Assembly: GCF_019279795.1 (NCBI RefSeq)
Contig: NC_056734.1
Span: forward strand, 2,547,565-2,611,564
DNA from: Protopterus annectens
Taxonomy: Eukaryota; Chordata; Ceratodontiformes; Protopteridae
Direction: 5' to 3'
DNA: 64,000 nt
The position numbers were made by a program, and so were the translations under genes. This document shows, piece by piece, positions 1-11,110 of this stretch. Every line of letters starts with the position of its first letter. The stretch's first letter is position 1. The notes beneath the pieces are model-generated. The model searched no databases. It was not told where the DNA came from and was given only the letters and a program-made list of their open reading frames with translations.

Positions 1-385
1 TTTCAGGATGGTACTTAATTCTAGGCTTTATTAACATTTATTACTGGGTTACAACAATCCTTTCCAGCTGACTCACTTATTTCATATGGCAGAATTTACA
101 AGGATGTATCCGACACTTGTCTATCCTTTGTTGATTGATTACAACACTCATTTTCAGGCTGAAGCAGTTATCTGATATTACAATACAGGTGGAAACTCTA
201 TTTGAGACTTGTTTAATCTTTATTACTGGATTACAATACTCTTTTCCAGGCTGCATCACTTATTTAATCTTACAATACTAGCAGAATCTTTCTTCTATGC
301 TTATTTGACCTTTATTACTGAGTTACAACACTGAACTCTTTTACAGGCTGTCTCACTTGTATTCTATAACAATACCAACAGAATA
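1..385. repeat. Degenerate tandem repeat, ~91-bp unit, about four copies
   Basis: A motif resembling TTTATTACTGGGTTACAAC recurs at about 38, 127, 219 and 311, giving spacings of 89-92 bp. Each is followed by a (T)TTTCCAGGCTG-like block, then CACTTATT, then TTACAATAC and CAGAAT. The first unit is cut by the window edge. Units differ by substitutions and small indels, so the array is old. No coding potential is seen. Confidence 0.75.
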
Positions 386-534
386 ATTACTAACCTGCCT
401 GGTGGTGCAACCTTGCCAGCCTATCAGCATAGGCTTGCTGATTCGCGGAACGAACACCTGCAGCTGTAATATAAATGAAGGAATATTGGAACATACCTAT
501 CCATACTATAGGCTAGGATAGCATTTCTTACATA

Positions 535-883
535 CTTAATTACATGGATACTTACTCAGTAGTGGGGCATTGGGCATTTGACAGGCCTCCTGGATCCATC
601 GGTTCAGTTGGTCCTCCTTTCATCACTTCAGGTCCACATGGTGGTGACGGACCTGTTTACCAGTCCTTGGAATGCCTGTGGCACTGGTGAGATCATGTGC
701 CAACCGGTTCCATTCCTCTGCCTTGTATGCTCCCCATTGAACCTGGCCCTGCATGAGCTGGCCTTCATGATGGTGGACTAGGAACCAAACCATATATTTT
801 GACTCCTCAACGTCCCACCTTTGTGCTCTAAAGCGATTTCCCTCTCCTGCACCTGCCATCCTGACTGCAAATGGGTACCACAA
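535..883 (-). pseudogene. Harbinger MYB/SANT-like protein, broken exon
   Basis: The minus-strand frame from 883 reads as a MYB/SANT-like DNA-binding domain of the accessory protein of PIF/Harbinger transposons. It has a QRWDVEES start, a basic stretch with EEWNRLAHDLTSATG, then GKQVRHHHVDLK. Two adjacent TGA codons interrupt it at about 633-638. The same frame then continues with KEDQLNRWIQEA, a typical tail of this domain. A GTAAGT-like splice donor follows near 550 on the minus strand. In the family this protein helps the transposase bind the transposon ends in the nucleus. The partner transposase is not visible here. Family assignment is by recognition, not by search. Confidence 0.55.
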
Positions 884-1039
884 TCAGTTATGGTGTGTAT
901 TCCCACCTATGGGGCTTATATATGCCGATTTTCCTGCACTTATCTGTGATTGACCATTTTGGATATTTCTCAGTTTACAGCAAACCTGCTTTGTCATGGT
1001 TATATTTTCGTTCATTCCTATATGTATGGTAATACTGTA

Positions 1040-1125
1040 TTTCTAAGTACAACTGTCATGACTTAGTGGTTCAGTACTTTGACTATGGTGCACAGTATCC
1101 CAGGTTCAACCCCTGTCATTGCTTT
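1040..1125 (+). repeat. tRNA-derived SINE head
   Basis: A tRNA-like pol III promoter layout is visible: an A-box-like TGACTTAGTGGT near 1051 and a B box GGTTCAACCCC near 1103, at tRNA-like spacing. There is no intact cloverleaf and no CCA-compatible end, so this is a SINE head or tRNA relic and not a tRNA gene. Confidence 0.5.
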
Positions 1126-1210
1126 TTTATTTTACTCCAGTCTAGGCAGGCTAGGAGGTGTGTTTGTGTAAAGGTGACTTTGCTACAGCTTGCCCAACGT
1201 TGCCCGACGG

Positions 1211-1405
1211 TAAGCTGGTTGGCGCGCTGCTCAGCTCCGCACAAACGGCTCACGCTGGGTAACGCGTTATTTAGCTATAAGCACTCATATTAAGCTGGGT
1301 GAAGCGCTGCTCAGCTACAGGCACTCATATTAAGCTTGTTAAAGTGCTGCTCAGCTACGGGCACTCATATTAAGCTTGTTAAAGTATTGCTAAGCTATGA
1401 GCAAT
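1211..1405. repeat. 40-bp tandem repeat, about five copies
   Basis: The unit pairs AAGCTGGGTGAAGCGCTGCT with CAGCTACAGGCACTCATATT. It repeats at about 1212, 1253, 1293, 1333 and 1373. Divergence grows toward both edges, with the central units most alike. Confidence 0.8.
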
Positions 1406-1544
1406 TATGATCCTTTTTTTATATATTACATCAGTTTTGTTCACAAATACATGGGTCATTTCATTACATTTTACTTAAATTATAGTTATATATGTCAGGG
1501 GATTGTTTCATACTTATTTAAATAAAAATGGAGAATGATATTGT

Positions 1545-1622
1545 GGGTGCTCGAACCGTGACTACCTCCTCTTTGGCCGACATCTCTACCGCTACGCTAC
1601 TGCTACTTGGCTTAATTTGCAT
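1545..1622 (-). repeat. tRNA-like SINE head, minus strand
   Basis: On the minus strand an A-box-like TAGCGTAGCGGTAGAG is followed about 30 bp later by a good B box, GGTTCGAGCACCC. The spacing matches an internal pol III promoter. It points toward the tRNA-like head at 1040. It lacks a paired acceptor stem, so a functional tRNA is unlikely. Confidence 0.5.
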
Positions 1623-1998
1623 ATTTAGATCTTATATACTTTTCAATGTCTGCTAACTGTGGCTAAGCGAAGGGCATACCCGCGCAAATGAGCGCAAATG
1701 CGGGCAAACATTTTGGAAATTATAAAAAAAAAAAAACTGCTATTTTTACATTTTACACATTTTCAGTAAGGTTTAGTCTGTGGGGATGTGTGATGTTGTG
1801 TTCCTTGACATTTCAGCGGACTCGCTCGTGGGTGTTTACTTTCAGGACTCTGACTCTTCTGGGGGTGTGTCCCTTTGCTGTACTCAGCAATCGGACACAC
1901 ACCCTACTTTCCTACACGGACCGTGTTAGACTAGGGTATGATTGAGTATGCCCTCATGAATATGCATGGCATGCTGACATCATACCGTTTAACTGCAG

Positions 1999-2050
1999 CC
2001 TCCGAATAAGACATATTAAATCTTACACGGAGGTTTCGTGAATCCGGCCC
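1999..2050 (-). mobile_element. Harbinger-like terminus with subterminal palindrome
   Basis: CCTCCG at 1999 and CGGAGG at 2028 pair as an inverted repeat, helped by TAAGA/TCTTA inside. Next comes TTTCGTGAATCCGGCCC, which on the minus strand reads GGGCCGGATTCACGAAA. A GGGC start of this type is common at Harbinger ends. With the MYB-like exon at 535-883 this probably marks the right end of one relic, but the opposite terminus is not in the window. Confidence 0.4.
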
Positions 2051-2697
2051 TATATGTCCAGAGGACCTGCCTGTAACAAAGGTTTTATTCTTCTTCATAT
2101 TTGTCCTATTACTAAGGCTGAAGACTTTGTTTCATATGTCTGGTCCAAGCACATCTGGCACTTGACAAATACTGTCAGGAAACAGAAGGCTGCTCCAAGT
2201 GTACTTATCCTTAATGATTCTGATATGGGTTCAGCTGCTGGAATTAAGATAATCTTGCAAAAGCATTGCATCTCTGTGTGCCAAATAAAGTTCTGAAAGT
2301 TCACCTGAAACGCAGGAATATTTTCACAAATGGGTCTTTCAAATCTTCTACAGGAACATCATCACTTGCGGCACCAATTATGGCATTAATCACTGTATGT
2401 GTTTTTTTATACACAATGCAGGCAGCAATTAATAGAATATTTCTGGAGTTGACAGGTTGCTGTGTCTAACAAAGGTTTAATTCTGACTTGGTGCAATTTT
2501 AACCTCAGGTATTTTATTTTTACCATAAACATTTCTCACTGTTATGTTATGATGAATGGATATGTGTGGTTTACTATGGTCATTGGGAAGCCTGTGTGTA
2601 TATTACATTGATGAGATTTTGTATAGTTTATGGCCCGCTGAGATATGAATAATTAATTTATGGATGTATTGTTTCAAACAGCTGTATATGTAGGGCA

Positions 2698-2698
<1 letters not shown>

Positions 2699-2780
<82 letters not shown>
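2699..2780. repeat. (TG)n microsatellite
   Basis: About 40 uninterrupted TG dinucleotides. The poly-His/Thr frame read from it on the minus strand is an artefact of the repeat. Confidence 0.98.
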
Positions 2781-2783
<3 letters not shown>

Positions 2784-2827
2784 TTTTGTTGAGGGTTTAG
2801 GCATAATATTCTTGCTACATGTATACC

Positions 2828-3137
2828 CATACCTTTCAACCTCTTAGTGCAAGAATCAGGAACAACACCATAATTATTGGGGAAGGAGACAGGAAGGCCA
2901 AAAAATAGGGAGAGATTTTAAAAACTAGTCTTATAAACATAAAGGTTGCTGTAACAAATGCATTTTGTATTGGAATTAATTTTTGAAGGATATGCTGGCT
3001 GAACCTCAAGTGTCTTGTCACTATTTAGTGACCACAGTCCTCAATTATTTGCCAAAGAAACACAAATTTTATAAGGGAGAAAAATAGGAGGCAAAAATCT
3101 GTACATTCTGCAAAATTGTGGACAGTTGAGAGATATG
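2828..3137. mobile_element. hAT-like MITE, copy 1
   Basis: This ~310-bp non-coding unit begins CATACCTTTCAAC and ends GTTGAGAGATATG, imperfect terminal inverted repeats. Related copies lie at 42,999, 43,876, 50,709 and 55,050. The 8-bp flanks TGTATACC and TTTATATC match at 6 of 8 positions, which suits a decayed hAT target duplication. It encodes nothing and would depend on a transposase supplied elsewhere. Confidence 0.65.
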
Positions 3138-3979
3138 TTTATATCTTTCATAGATACTTTTGTTATTGTCAATGAGGAGTGCATTTTCTGTGAGATGATA
3201 CAGTTATTACACTTCCTGATGTAACCATAATTTATCATGTCTTTGAAAGTTAGTGCACATAACACCAACATATTTTAACTAAAGTAAGATTCTTGCTATT
3301 TAAAAATATAAAAAAATACACATGCTAGTCAAAATCTTGTTTAATCTTTGTCTAAGGACCACTGAATTGGCTATATTTCTTAAGTTTTCTTTCTAAACAA
3401 ACTGTGTGCATTCTGTTCTGTTTGTTTACAGGTAACTGATAGGAAAGCACTAAGCAGCATTCCTATTTAGAGATTTTCTAAGTAATCAGGAAAAGATTTA
3501 AAACGGAGTAGTGCAGTATGCAATTAGTGGGTGTTAAGATATAAATGAGACAGGGTAATTGAAATTGTATTAGTTTAAGGGAAGGGCCTTTACAATGTGA
3601 AGATCCATGTAGGATTAGTAGAAGTGAATGAGATATGAGTGGTAAGGTCTTTTGGGGTTAATTTAACATAAGGGTAGAGAGCCTCTATGCAACAAGAACA
3701 GGTTGAAGGAGCAGGAGCAAACCAGAATTCTTTACATAGCAGTCTACTCTTCTTAACTTAAACATAAAGACTAGTTCCCAGTTTATGTATTTAATAAAGT
3801 TATGTACTCCAAAAGAGGTCTGACTATATGAGGGCCATAACAAATCTAAGAGGAGTAATGCTAAATCTAAGGGTCAGAATTAGACCAATGCCGGAATCAT
3901 AGCAGTTGAAAGGTATGGCATTTTCATTATGAAGAGGGGCCTTGTCTATGCTGTATGCTGATGGGAGAGGTTGTCTACC
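3138..3979. other. Unassigned AT-rich stretch
   Basis: No reading frame with family resemblance, no RNA gene and no clear repeat structure was recognised here. Confidence 0.5.
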
Positions 3980-4903
3980 AAATGTCCTCTCCTGTTTGGT
4001 ATCTACTTCTCTGAAGTACAGGCTAACACAGAAGGTCTTTGGCTAACTAAATTCGCAGATGACTGCAAACTAGGAGCCATAATTGAAACTCCTAACGATG
4101 TGGACATCCTACAAAAGGGCCTCACTGAGACAGATGCCTGGTGTCAAAGACATGGTCTCAAGCTCAATGCCAAAAAGTGCATTGTCATCCCCTTTGGTAA
4201 AAATTCTGTACCCATGAACTACCACATAGGCGGTAGTCTACTTAACACCGAAAGTGTGATAAGAGACCTTGGGACACAGGTGGACAGTAGTCTCTCCTTT
4301 GATAATCACATCGCCAAAGTGGTCAGGAAATCCTTCTACATGGCACACCTCATCACAAATGTTTTCTCATCCAGAAAAAAAGAGGTCATTGTTCCCCTCT
4401 ACTCATCACTCATTAGACCCATTATAGAGTACAACGCCCCTTTTGGTATGTACCTCACAAGTCATCTACAACAACTGGAAAGGTCACAAAAATACCTCAC
4501 AAAGAGGATTACTGGCCTCAAACAGATGCCTTACGCAGATCGTCTCAAAAAACTCCAGCTTTACTCCGTTGCATATCGCCTACTCAGAGGCGATCTCTGC
4601 CTAACATACAAAGCTATGTCAAATCCAAAGCTGTTGGACATGCTCCACTTAAAGAAATCCCAATCCCTCCGAGCTACACGCTCTAGGGACCTAAACTTTG
4701 TCACCACAATAAACAGAACATGCTGGAGGGATAGATTCCTGTCCCAGAGACTTCCTATACTCTGGAACAGACTACATATCTATGTCAAACAGAGCTCCTC
4801 ATTAGCACTCTTCAAGAAAAATCTTGATGATTGGATGGGTAATAGGAAATTCACCCCAGGGATCACTTCTGTGGTTCTGCTTGACAGGGGCACAGGAAAA
4901 TAA
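3971..4903 (+). pseudogene. CR1 ORF2 C-terminal half (reverse transcriptase palm/thumb)
   Basis: An open frame of 310 codons covers the C-terminal part of a CR1 ORF2 protein. The active-site box reads FADDCKLGAI near residue 28, with both aspartates kept. Then come KKCIVIPFGK, the RDLGTQVDSSLSFDNHI segment and the LIRPIIEYNAPFG thumb region, ending DRGTGK-stop. The endonuclease and the RT fingers are absent because of 5' truncation, so no working enzyme is made. The first ~4 codons come from flanking DNA. Wording in the C-terminal third groups it with copies C and J rather than D and F. Confidence 0.85.
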
Positions 4904-5005
4904 TTTTCTTGGGTGACGAAAGCCAGGGTACATTTTTGGCTAGGCTTGTATAGGCCCTAGGGCCAATAGCCTAGTACCTACCTATGAACCTATGAACCTA
5001 AATGT
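3980..5005 (+). mobile_element. CR1 LINE copy A, 5'-truncated
   Basis: This fragment starts inside the ORF2 reverse transcriptase, just before LLFGIYFSEVQ, and runs to the 3' terminus. The end carries a 27-bp block with a GGCCCTAGGGCC palindrome (4938-4964), then CCTATGAA octamers, the simple 3' repeat typical of CR1. AAATGT occurs at 3980-3985 and again at 5000-5005. It could be a short target duplication, but CR1 usually leaves none, so chance is possible. Confidence 0.9.
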
Positions 5006-6337
5006 TACAACATTACCCTTTTTTGTATTTAATTCAACCCATTTTCAGTATGCCTGTTATTTTGCTTAAAGGTTCTTGGTGAAGGGTTAGGGTATCACAG
5101 GGAACTTAACTCTCAGTTTGCAGCAACAATATACTAGCAGACAAATTCAATGAATGTTTAACTTCCTCTTCTTGAATATAGAAAACAGTCCATTATAATA
5201 TGTAAGACTATGAGATGTGCAGCTATTAATAAATTGAGAAATTAAATCAATGTAATCCTCACTGCTGGCAACTGAAAACAGACAGAACAGTTACAAGGCA
5301 AACAGCAGTAAAAGTAAATTTCTTTGACAGGATAATGAAAAAAACTCAGTCTTAAAGGGAAGGGAAAGGAAGGAATCAAAATAAATGAAGATGTTCAGTG
5401 ATGTCCAAACATACCAGCAGAAAATCAGGACTTTGAAAAGGATATGTCAAACTCTTATGTGGACACTGCATATAAAATACACAGTCCTGAATCATTCAGT
5501 GATTTTTTTGTTCAAGTTTCTCAGCATAAGCAGCTGTGGCCTTCGTTACAAAATGCTGTAAAGTGGAAAAGTTGCTAATCAGGGTAATGACCACAATGAA
5601 ACAGTAAGTGACTGTAAATATTCAAGATATGGCTATATAATCAAGAAAAACACTCAGATATCAGGGTTATACATAGATAAACACTAAACGATGCAAAGTT
5701 TTTATTGGATGCTCTTTCTCATGACTCATATAGACAGTCACAGCTTAATATGCTGAGCTGCCTAATTAACTATAAATAATTTATTGCATAAGCAATACGC
5801 AATAGATCTTTAGATCTTTAGTGAAAGGAGATTAGCACAATACAGAGGTATGTGTTCAGAGTGTTATAACTTTAATAAGCATTAGCTAAATAAAGAGGAG
5901 TCATTTGACCAGGGATATGAGGTCAGTCCTCAGCAAAGCCTTGAAATGTAAGCAGCTATGTTGGGTTTACCTCTTAATTTCACTATCTTTGACACTGTGT
6001 ACTTCTCATTCAGCTGTACAGGTATGACATCACCTTCTGTGGGTTATTACCTTATTAGTAGGCCCACCCCAGGCCCTTCATGGGTTCTGCTCACTTATTT
6101 GAGCAAATTAGAAAATTATGCTGGATCAAATATTACCATGTCATTTTAACAGCTGCTTTGCCATGGTGTCAAAGGAAAGTACAAACCATACACATACTGT
6201 CGTGGCACGCTGAACATTTTCTGACAAATTCAGATTGAGCTGGCATTAATAAAATACTAATGGAATGACATTCCTGCATTAGTACATGTTACATTGATTT
6301 CCACTACAAAGTTTTATTTGTATCTTTTGCACTTACC
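5006..6337. other. Unassigned intergenic stretch
   Basis: AT-rich sequence with only short spurious frames. No repeat family was recognised by eye. Confidence 0.5.
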
Positions 6338-6619
6338 CAGAGCCATAGCGAGCTATTTTGACACCATGTGCCATTCCCCAATCTGGCAACAAAACAAGGG
6401 TCCTCTAGTACTTGAGGATCACAAAAAAAATGTAAAGCTATAGCAAGTGGCTTGGTATACCTTATACCACATATGAAGCTCTACTGAAGCTCCTCAGCCC
6501 TGATCATAAAAGCAGTATCATCAGTCATTTCAGAATGCTGGTACTGTTCTACTGGCTGATCAGTCAGTTGTGCCCCCTAACATCTTGCACCCCTTAGCCC
6601 CATCCTAGTTATGGCTCTG
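6338..6619. mobile_element. hAT-type MITE, 282 bp
   Basis: The left end reads CAGAGCCATAGCGAG and the right end CCTAGTTATGGCTCTG. The outer 10 bp (CAGAGCCATA) pair perfectly. The CAGAG start is typical of hAT termini. The flanking octamers CACTTACC (6330-6337) and CATTGACC (6620-6627) agree at 6 of 8 positions, the 8-bp duplication length expected for hAT. There is no coding capacity. Confidence 0.75.
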
Positions 6620-7137
6620 CATTGACCCCTAACATGTTGTCAAGAAATTTGGTGGAAGACTCTCACTGAAGTTTTTTCACCATAATTTACAAAAGTACTC
6701 ATTTTAAAGTATATAAAAGTTGTCTGTGTTGTTATACATATTAGCAACAATTTCTGCATTTTACTCTGGTATCAGGTGCTCTTCACATGTACCTAATGTC
6801 ATTGGCGGTTGACAAAAAAATATATATGTGCATTGTTCAAATCTTCATCTAAACATTTGAGTTCTAATTTATAAAACAATAGACATAGCTGACTACATGA
6901 ATTTATTTGAAAATTATCAGGTTTTATGACAAGTAACCAAATCATTTTTACATTGTTATTGCAGTCCTAATATGTCAACTGTGAAATCTATGTTTTTGCA
7001 GAGCTTTTGCAAGTTTATATTACTGTAGTAATTCTTATAATAAACACAGAGAGACAAAGTGAGAAAGACAGTAAAGTATGATTTCCCCAGACAATGACAT
7101 TTAAATTTAATTTTTATACGTTCAAATGTTGATAGAA
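6620..7137. other. Unassigned AT-rich stretch
   Basis: Nothing recognisable between the MITE and the 3' end of CR1 copy B. Confidence 0.5.
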
Positions 7138-7626
7138 GGTTACTAGGCAAATGTCCCTAGAGCTCTTACAAGCCTAGCCATATTTATCCCAAGATGTCCC
7201 ATTTGTAGTTGAGTGAAGTTTGCAGAGTTAAGAGTCTATAGTAATTAATAGTGACTGCCTCTGTCTGTGAAGGATATGGGTGCCACCCCAGGAGTGAATT
7301 TGCAGTCACCTATGCATTGATCTAGGTTGCATGTGAAGATGGTCCAGGGCGGGGATTTGTTTCACATGAATTGGAAGCTTGTGTCCAGAGAAGTGACAAT
7401 CTCTGAGAGATGTATCTATCTCTGCAGCATGAGTTGTTCATGCCAGAGGTTAGGGTATGATCCCTGGATCAAGTGACCCTCATGTAGTTTGATTTACAAA
7501 TGTGTAACATTTCCATCAGGGCCAGGTCAGAGACTGCCCTGCAAGCTAGGGACAGGTCACCCCTTAGCATCCTGTAGGAGATAGACTACAATGACAGGGC
7601 TTTCAGTCTTTCTACATAGGACTTGT

Positions 7627-7893
7627 TTATGAACCTTGTATTTTCTTGGTGAGAAACCTCTGTGCTCTCTCCAACTGTTGCAGGTGTCTGGTGAGGTACG
7701 TGTAAAAGGGAGCACTGTACTCAATTATTGGTCTAATGAGGACAGTGTATAATGGAATTATAACATCCTTAGATCTAGATGTGAAGGATTTACTTATGAT
7801 ATGTGCCACATAGAAGGATTTCCTTACCACTGTGAATATGTGGTAGTCAAAGTTCAGATTGCTATCAACCTGAGTACCCAGATCACGTACCAC
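7627..7893 (-). pseudogene. CR1 copy B reverse-transcriptase thumb fragment
   Basis: The frame reads VRDLGTQVDSNLNFDYHI, SFTSRSKDVIIPLY and LIRPIIEYSAPFYTYLTRHLQQLERAQ, matching residues downstream of the catalytic site in copies A, C and D. It stops at KKIQGS. The catalytic region upstream (to ~8300 on the plus axis) is recognisable only piecewise, with its active-site box broken by stops. Confidence 0.75.
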
Positions 7894-9488
7894 TGCATCT
7901 AAACGTAGGGGGGTGTTCTCTGTAATGTAATTAGCAGGGATGTCAGCTTTTCCAAAAGGAATAAATAATGTATATTTTTTTGCATTTAGCTTTAATTTGT
8001 AGCTTTGGAACCAATCATTTATCTGTGTTAACTCTTTCTACAGTATATTAACATCATTGGGGGACTCAGTGATTGTTTCCAATTCAATCAGCAGTGAACC
8101 TGGTCAGCTGCAGGCCATCCATGTTTGCCTAGAGTTCTGAGAAATAAATTCCAAAGAGTAGCAGGCTTACCACAGAACCCTGTGGTATGTCATTGGTGAC
8201 TCATCTTTTGCTAGACATGAAGTCACCCACTTTGACAGTATGTGTCCTGTCGATGAGCCAATTGGTTACCCATCTGGTGATGTAGGGGTTAATTCCCAAT
8301 TGGGAGAGTTTCTCTATAATATCTGAGTGGGAGAGTGTGTCAAATGCCTCAGCTAGGTCAAGGTATGCGGTATGCACTGTCTTTCCCTCACCCAGGACCT
8401 TGGTGACGTTCTTAAAGAAGTCAACCAGGTTTAACAGCCATGATCTACCCTAAATGAATCCAAACATGGTTGGGTCCAGAGTTTGGAGTTTACCTAAGTC
8501 CTTGATAAGTCCATAATGATTCTTTCCATGACCTTGCAGATGAGGCTAGTCAAGCTTATAGGTCTATAATTCCCTTGGTCAGTTGATGGCCCTCCTTTGT
8601 GCAGAGGGATTACTGTTGCTGTCCTGCAATCTGCTGGAACATAGCCAGTTCACAGAATGTGGTTAAACAGGGATCCAAGTGGGTCTCCTAGGTCATGTTT
8701 TGAGATGTTTCAAAGGCAATCTGGGATGTTATCTAGTCCCATTGATGTTGTGATTTTGCTTTGGAGAACAAAGAAATGACCTGCTCTCTTAAAATAATAG
8801 GCTGAGGAATGGTGGCAGGTATACTTTGGGGGATGCTCGGTAGGGACAGGGGAGTGACGTTTTCTCCAAATCTCTCAGCTAGCAGGTTGGCTATTATGTC
8901 CTGTTGAGTATGGGTGGTGTGGTGCCATCCACAACCAGTTCAGTATATAGCTGGCATTCGCTTTTAGCTTTCAGATGTAGTTAAAGAATGCCTTATGATT
9001 ATCCTTAGCTAGGGAGGCTATTTTTGCTTCATAATTAGCTTTGGAGGACTTGACAAGATCTCTAATTTGTTTGTTTAAGCTAGAGAGGGATTTCTTCCTC
9101 TTCTTAGCAAGTTCCCTCTTGTTCTTGGACATTAGATTCTTTCTGTTGTTGTATAGTCTGTTAATATTAGGGGTCCACTAGGGTGGTTTGTTTTTTCGGC
9201 AACACCTGGTTTTAATCCAGTCAGATATAGCTGATTCTATACAACTGCTTAAGTGGTTATACAGGGCATTGATGTACACCTGTGCATAGGAATCTGTGTT
9301 ATCTGTGTTCAAAGGGGCTTTAAACTTCTTATAGCATCACTTAGTAGATGGTAATTTGTCTTGAAAAAATTCTCAAATGTTTTTGAGCTTGATGGAGTAT
9401 ATGGCCTAATAATTACATTGAATGAGACTGATTTATAGTCCAATCTTACCAGGGAGGGCATCACATGGGGTTGCAGTACTCTCCCATG

Positions 9489-9833
9489 TTAGTAAATACT
9501 ACGTCCAGGACATTTGAGCCCCTTGTGTTCCAGAGCATTTGCACTGACAAAGTCCCAGAACCTCTGAGCCAGCATGTTTGTGGTCATGTTTGTTTCCCAG
9601 TTGATGGTAGGATAATTAAAATCATCCATGAGTAAGGTGTTGGGCTGTATGGCAAGTGACTCCAGTAAGTCAAGGTATGTGGTATGCTTTTCCTGGTTCA
9701 TGATTGGGGACCTATAGCTAGCTAAGATGTGGTAATGGGTTTTGCCTATAGTTACCTGGACATGGAGTAGCTCGAGAGATTCACACTGTTTGACAAGTCT
9801 GAAGGAGTACTTATCCTTAATAGAGATGGCCAC
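9489..9833 (-). pseudogene. CR1 copy B endonuclease fragment
   Basis: Part of the apurinic/apyrimidinic (AP)-like endonuclease that nicks target DNA for CR1. It contains AISIKDKYSFRLV, a YRSP segment and MDDFNYPTINWETN, where the usual GDFN box has lost its glycine (DDFN). The frame ends near KCPGRSIY. The histidine-bearing SDH box downstream is disrupted. Confidence 0.75.
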
Positions 9834-10134
9834 ACCTCTCCTTTAGTTCTTTTATGCTCAGTTTGTTTTCTGAACGTATGAAAGGTGTTGTAGCTTTGCA
9901 CGGCTTGGGTGCTTTATGCGGCTTTGAGCCATGTCTCTGTGACTGCACAGATGTCAGCATCTTCCAAGGTGTGGAATGCTTCTAGGGAGTGCTGTTTCTT
10001 GTTTAGACTCTTAAGCAGAAGTACCTTGAGTTTATCTAGAGAGGATTTTGTTATTTTGTTACATTGAAAAGTTTGTTATTTTTGACACTGCCCAGAAAAG
10101 GCACAATAGGGGTGGCTAATGCCTTTGCCAGTAT

Positions 10135-10690
10135 TCAAAAGCCTAGAGAAGATAGATGCAGACCATCTCTGGCAAAGCAGCATGGCCTGTCAACCATGTC
10201 TCCCCAGGCTAATAGATACTGGATCTCCTTGGACGGACACCAGAAGCTAATAAGCCAATTGTTAAAGTTAATCATTTTTTGTTTGTATTGTGGTATCATC
10301 CTTGGAGAAGGTAGAATGCTGTTTAAGGCTAGGCTTATATCTGCCTGCAACACATAATCTGAGAGCTCAGCCATGTCTCTCTTCATATAGTCAGAGAGTA
10401 CATCTCAAGTCATTCACCCCCACATGGACTTGGAGTTGAGTAAATGTTGCATCTCCCAAACCCCTGCTTACACTTATCAAGGGTACCAGAACTTGTCAGA
10501 GATTTGGAATGCATAACTAGGCTTAAAAGGCCCTTGTGGTCATTAGCTTAATAAACACCTATGAATCTCTGAACCTATGATCCTATGTGTGTTTGAGTGA
10601 TTTAACAGATCCTGGCATCTGATAACCAGCTAACCATAACCTGCTCCTTATGTGTCTCACTATGGAGTTTTCTGTGACCAGTACATTAGG
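10135..10690 (-). pseudogene. CR1 copy B ORF1 esterase (SGNH-like) remnant
   Basis: In the CR1 family ORF1 can carry an SGNH/GDSL-type esterase domain. Here block I is altered to VTENSIVRH (near 10,660; GDS in copy D). Block III reads HVGVNDL (near 10,420), and block V is RDGLHLSSLGF (near 10,140). A fragment with a CR1-type 3' tail sits between blocks I and III (10,517-10,592, plus strand), so the domain is physically split. Confidence 0.65.
10517..10592 (+). repeat. SINE or LINE 3'-tail fragment inside CR1 copy B
   Basis: CTAGGCTTAAAAGGCCC, then TTAGCTTAATAA and CCTATGAATCT...CCTATGATCCTATG, match the 3' tails of the CR1 copies and of the SINE at 47,184. It runs opposite to its host CR1 copy. 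The head upstream (~10,448-10,516) does not show clear pol III boxes. Confidence 0.55.
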
Positions 10691-11004
10691 TTTGTGGTGT
10701 TCCGCCTTGTGGGTTTATTTGTTGAGACACTGGTGTGTGTGTGTTACTATGTGTTGTCATTGTTTTTTGCATTGTTGCACATGTAAGTAGTTTTCATTTG
10801 GGAGGCCTCTGAGGTTGTGCCAGTGAGCAACTCCACATACGTGGGTTTATGTGTCAAATCCTTATTTAGTCTGGAAAGTGATATGTGTGAGCTGACAACC
10901 TGTTTGGTATTCGACTCGTGCTTATGTGAGAGTCTTTCCTACAATTTCATACTGTAACTACATCTCTCACATAAGTTGTTGTTTCAGGAGTAAGTGGTTG
11001 TCAG

Positions 11005-11075
11005 TATACATGAGACAATTGCTACATCACCTCAGGATGCCCATGTCCATCAGGCTGGCCAAAGAGATAATGGGA
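11005..11075 (-). pseudogene. CR1 copy B ORF1 N-terminal zinc motif remnant
   Basis: On the minus strand DMGILR, a stop codon, CSNCLMYTDN and LLL align with GILRQCYNCHMYTNNALLL of copy D. The first CxxC pair is retained and the second is not recognisable. This shows copy B keeps ORF1 to near its N-terminus. Confidence 0.55.
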
Positions 11076-11110
11076 AAATAACTGTCCATGATAGCAGGTT
11101 CTTATTGTAT

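Larger units (their letters stand above)
7138..11110 (-). mobile_element. CR1 LINE copy B, near full-length but decayed
   Basis: The 3' end (7138-7190) matches the tail region of the other CR1 copies (TACTAGGC, then AAGCCTAGCC). Moving right on the minus strand come RT (7627 to ~8600), the RT-endonuclease linker, endonuclease (9489-9833), the ORF1 esterase (10,135 to ~10,690) and the ORF1 zinc-binding motif (~11,010-11,070). Collinear similarity to copy D is visible at all these points. Many stops and frameshifts make it the oldest-looking CR1 here. The 5' end beyond 11,100 is not resolved. Confidence 0.8.

Noticed and set aside
1545..1622. Functional tRNA gene
   Set aside because: Good A and B boxes, but no paired acceptor stem or convincing anticodon arm.
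2603..2839. His/Thr-repeat protein frame
   Set aside because: It is the translation of a (TG)n microsatellite; the same applies to the frame at 13,901-14,275.
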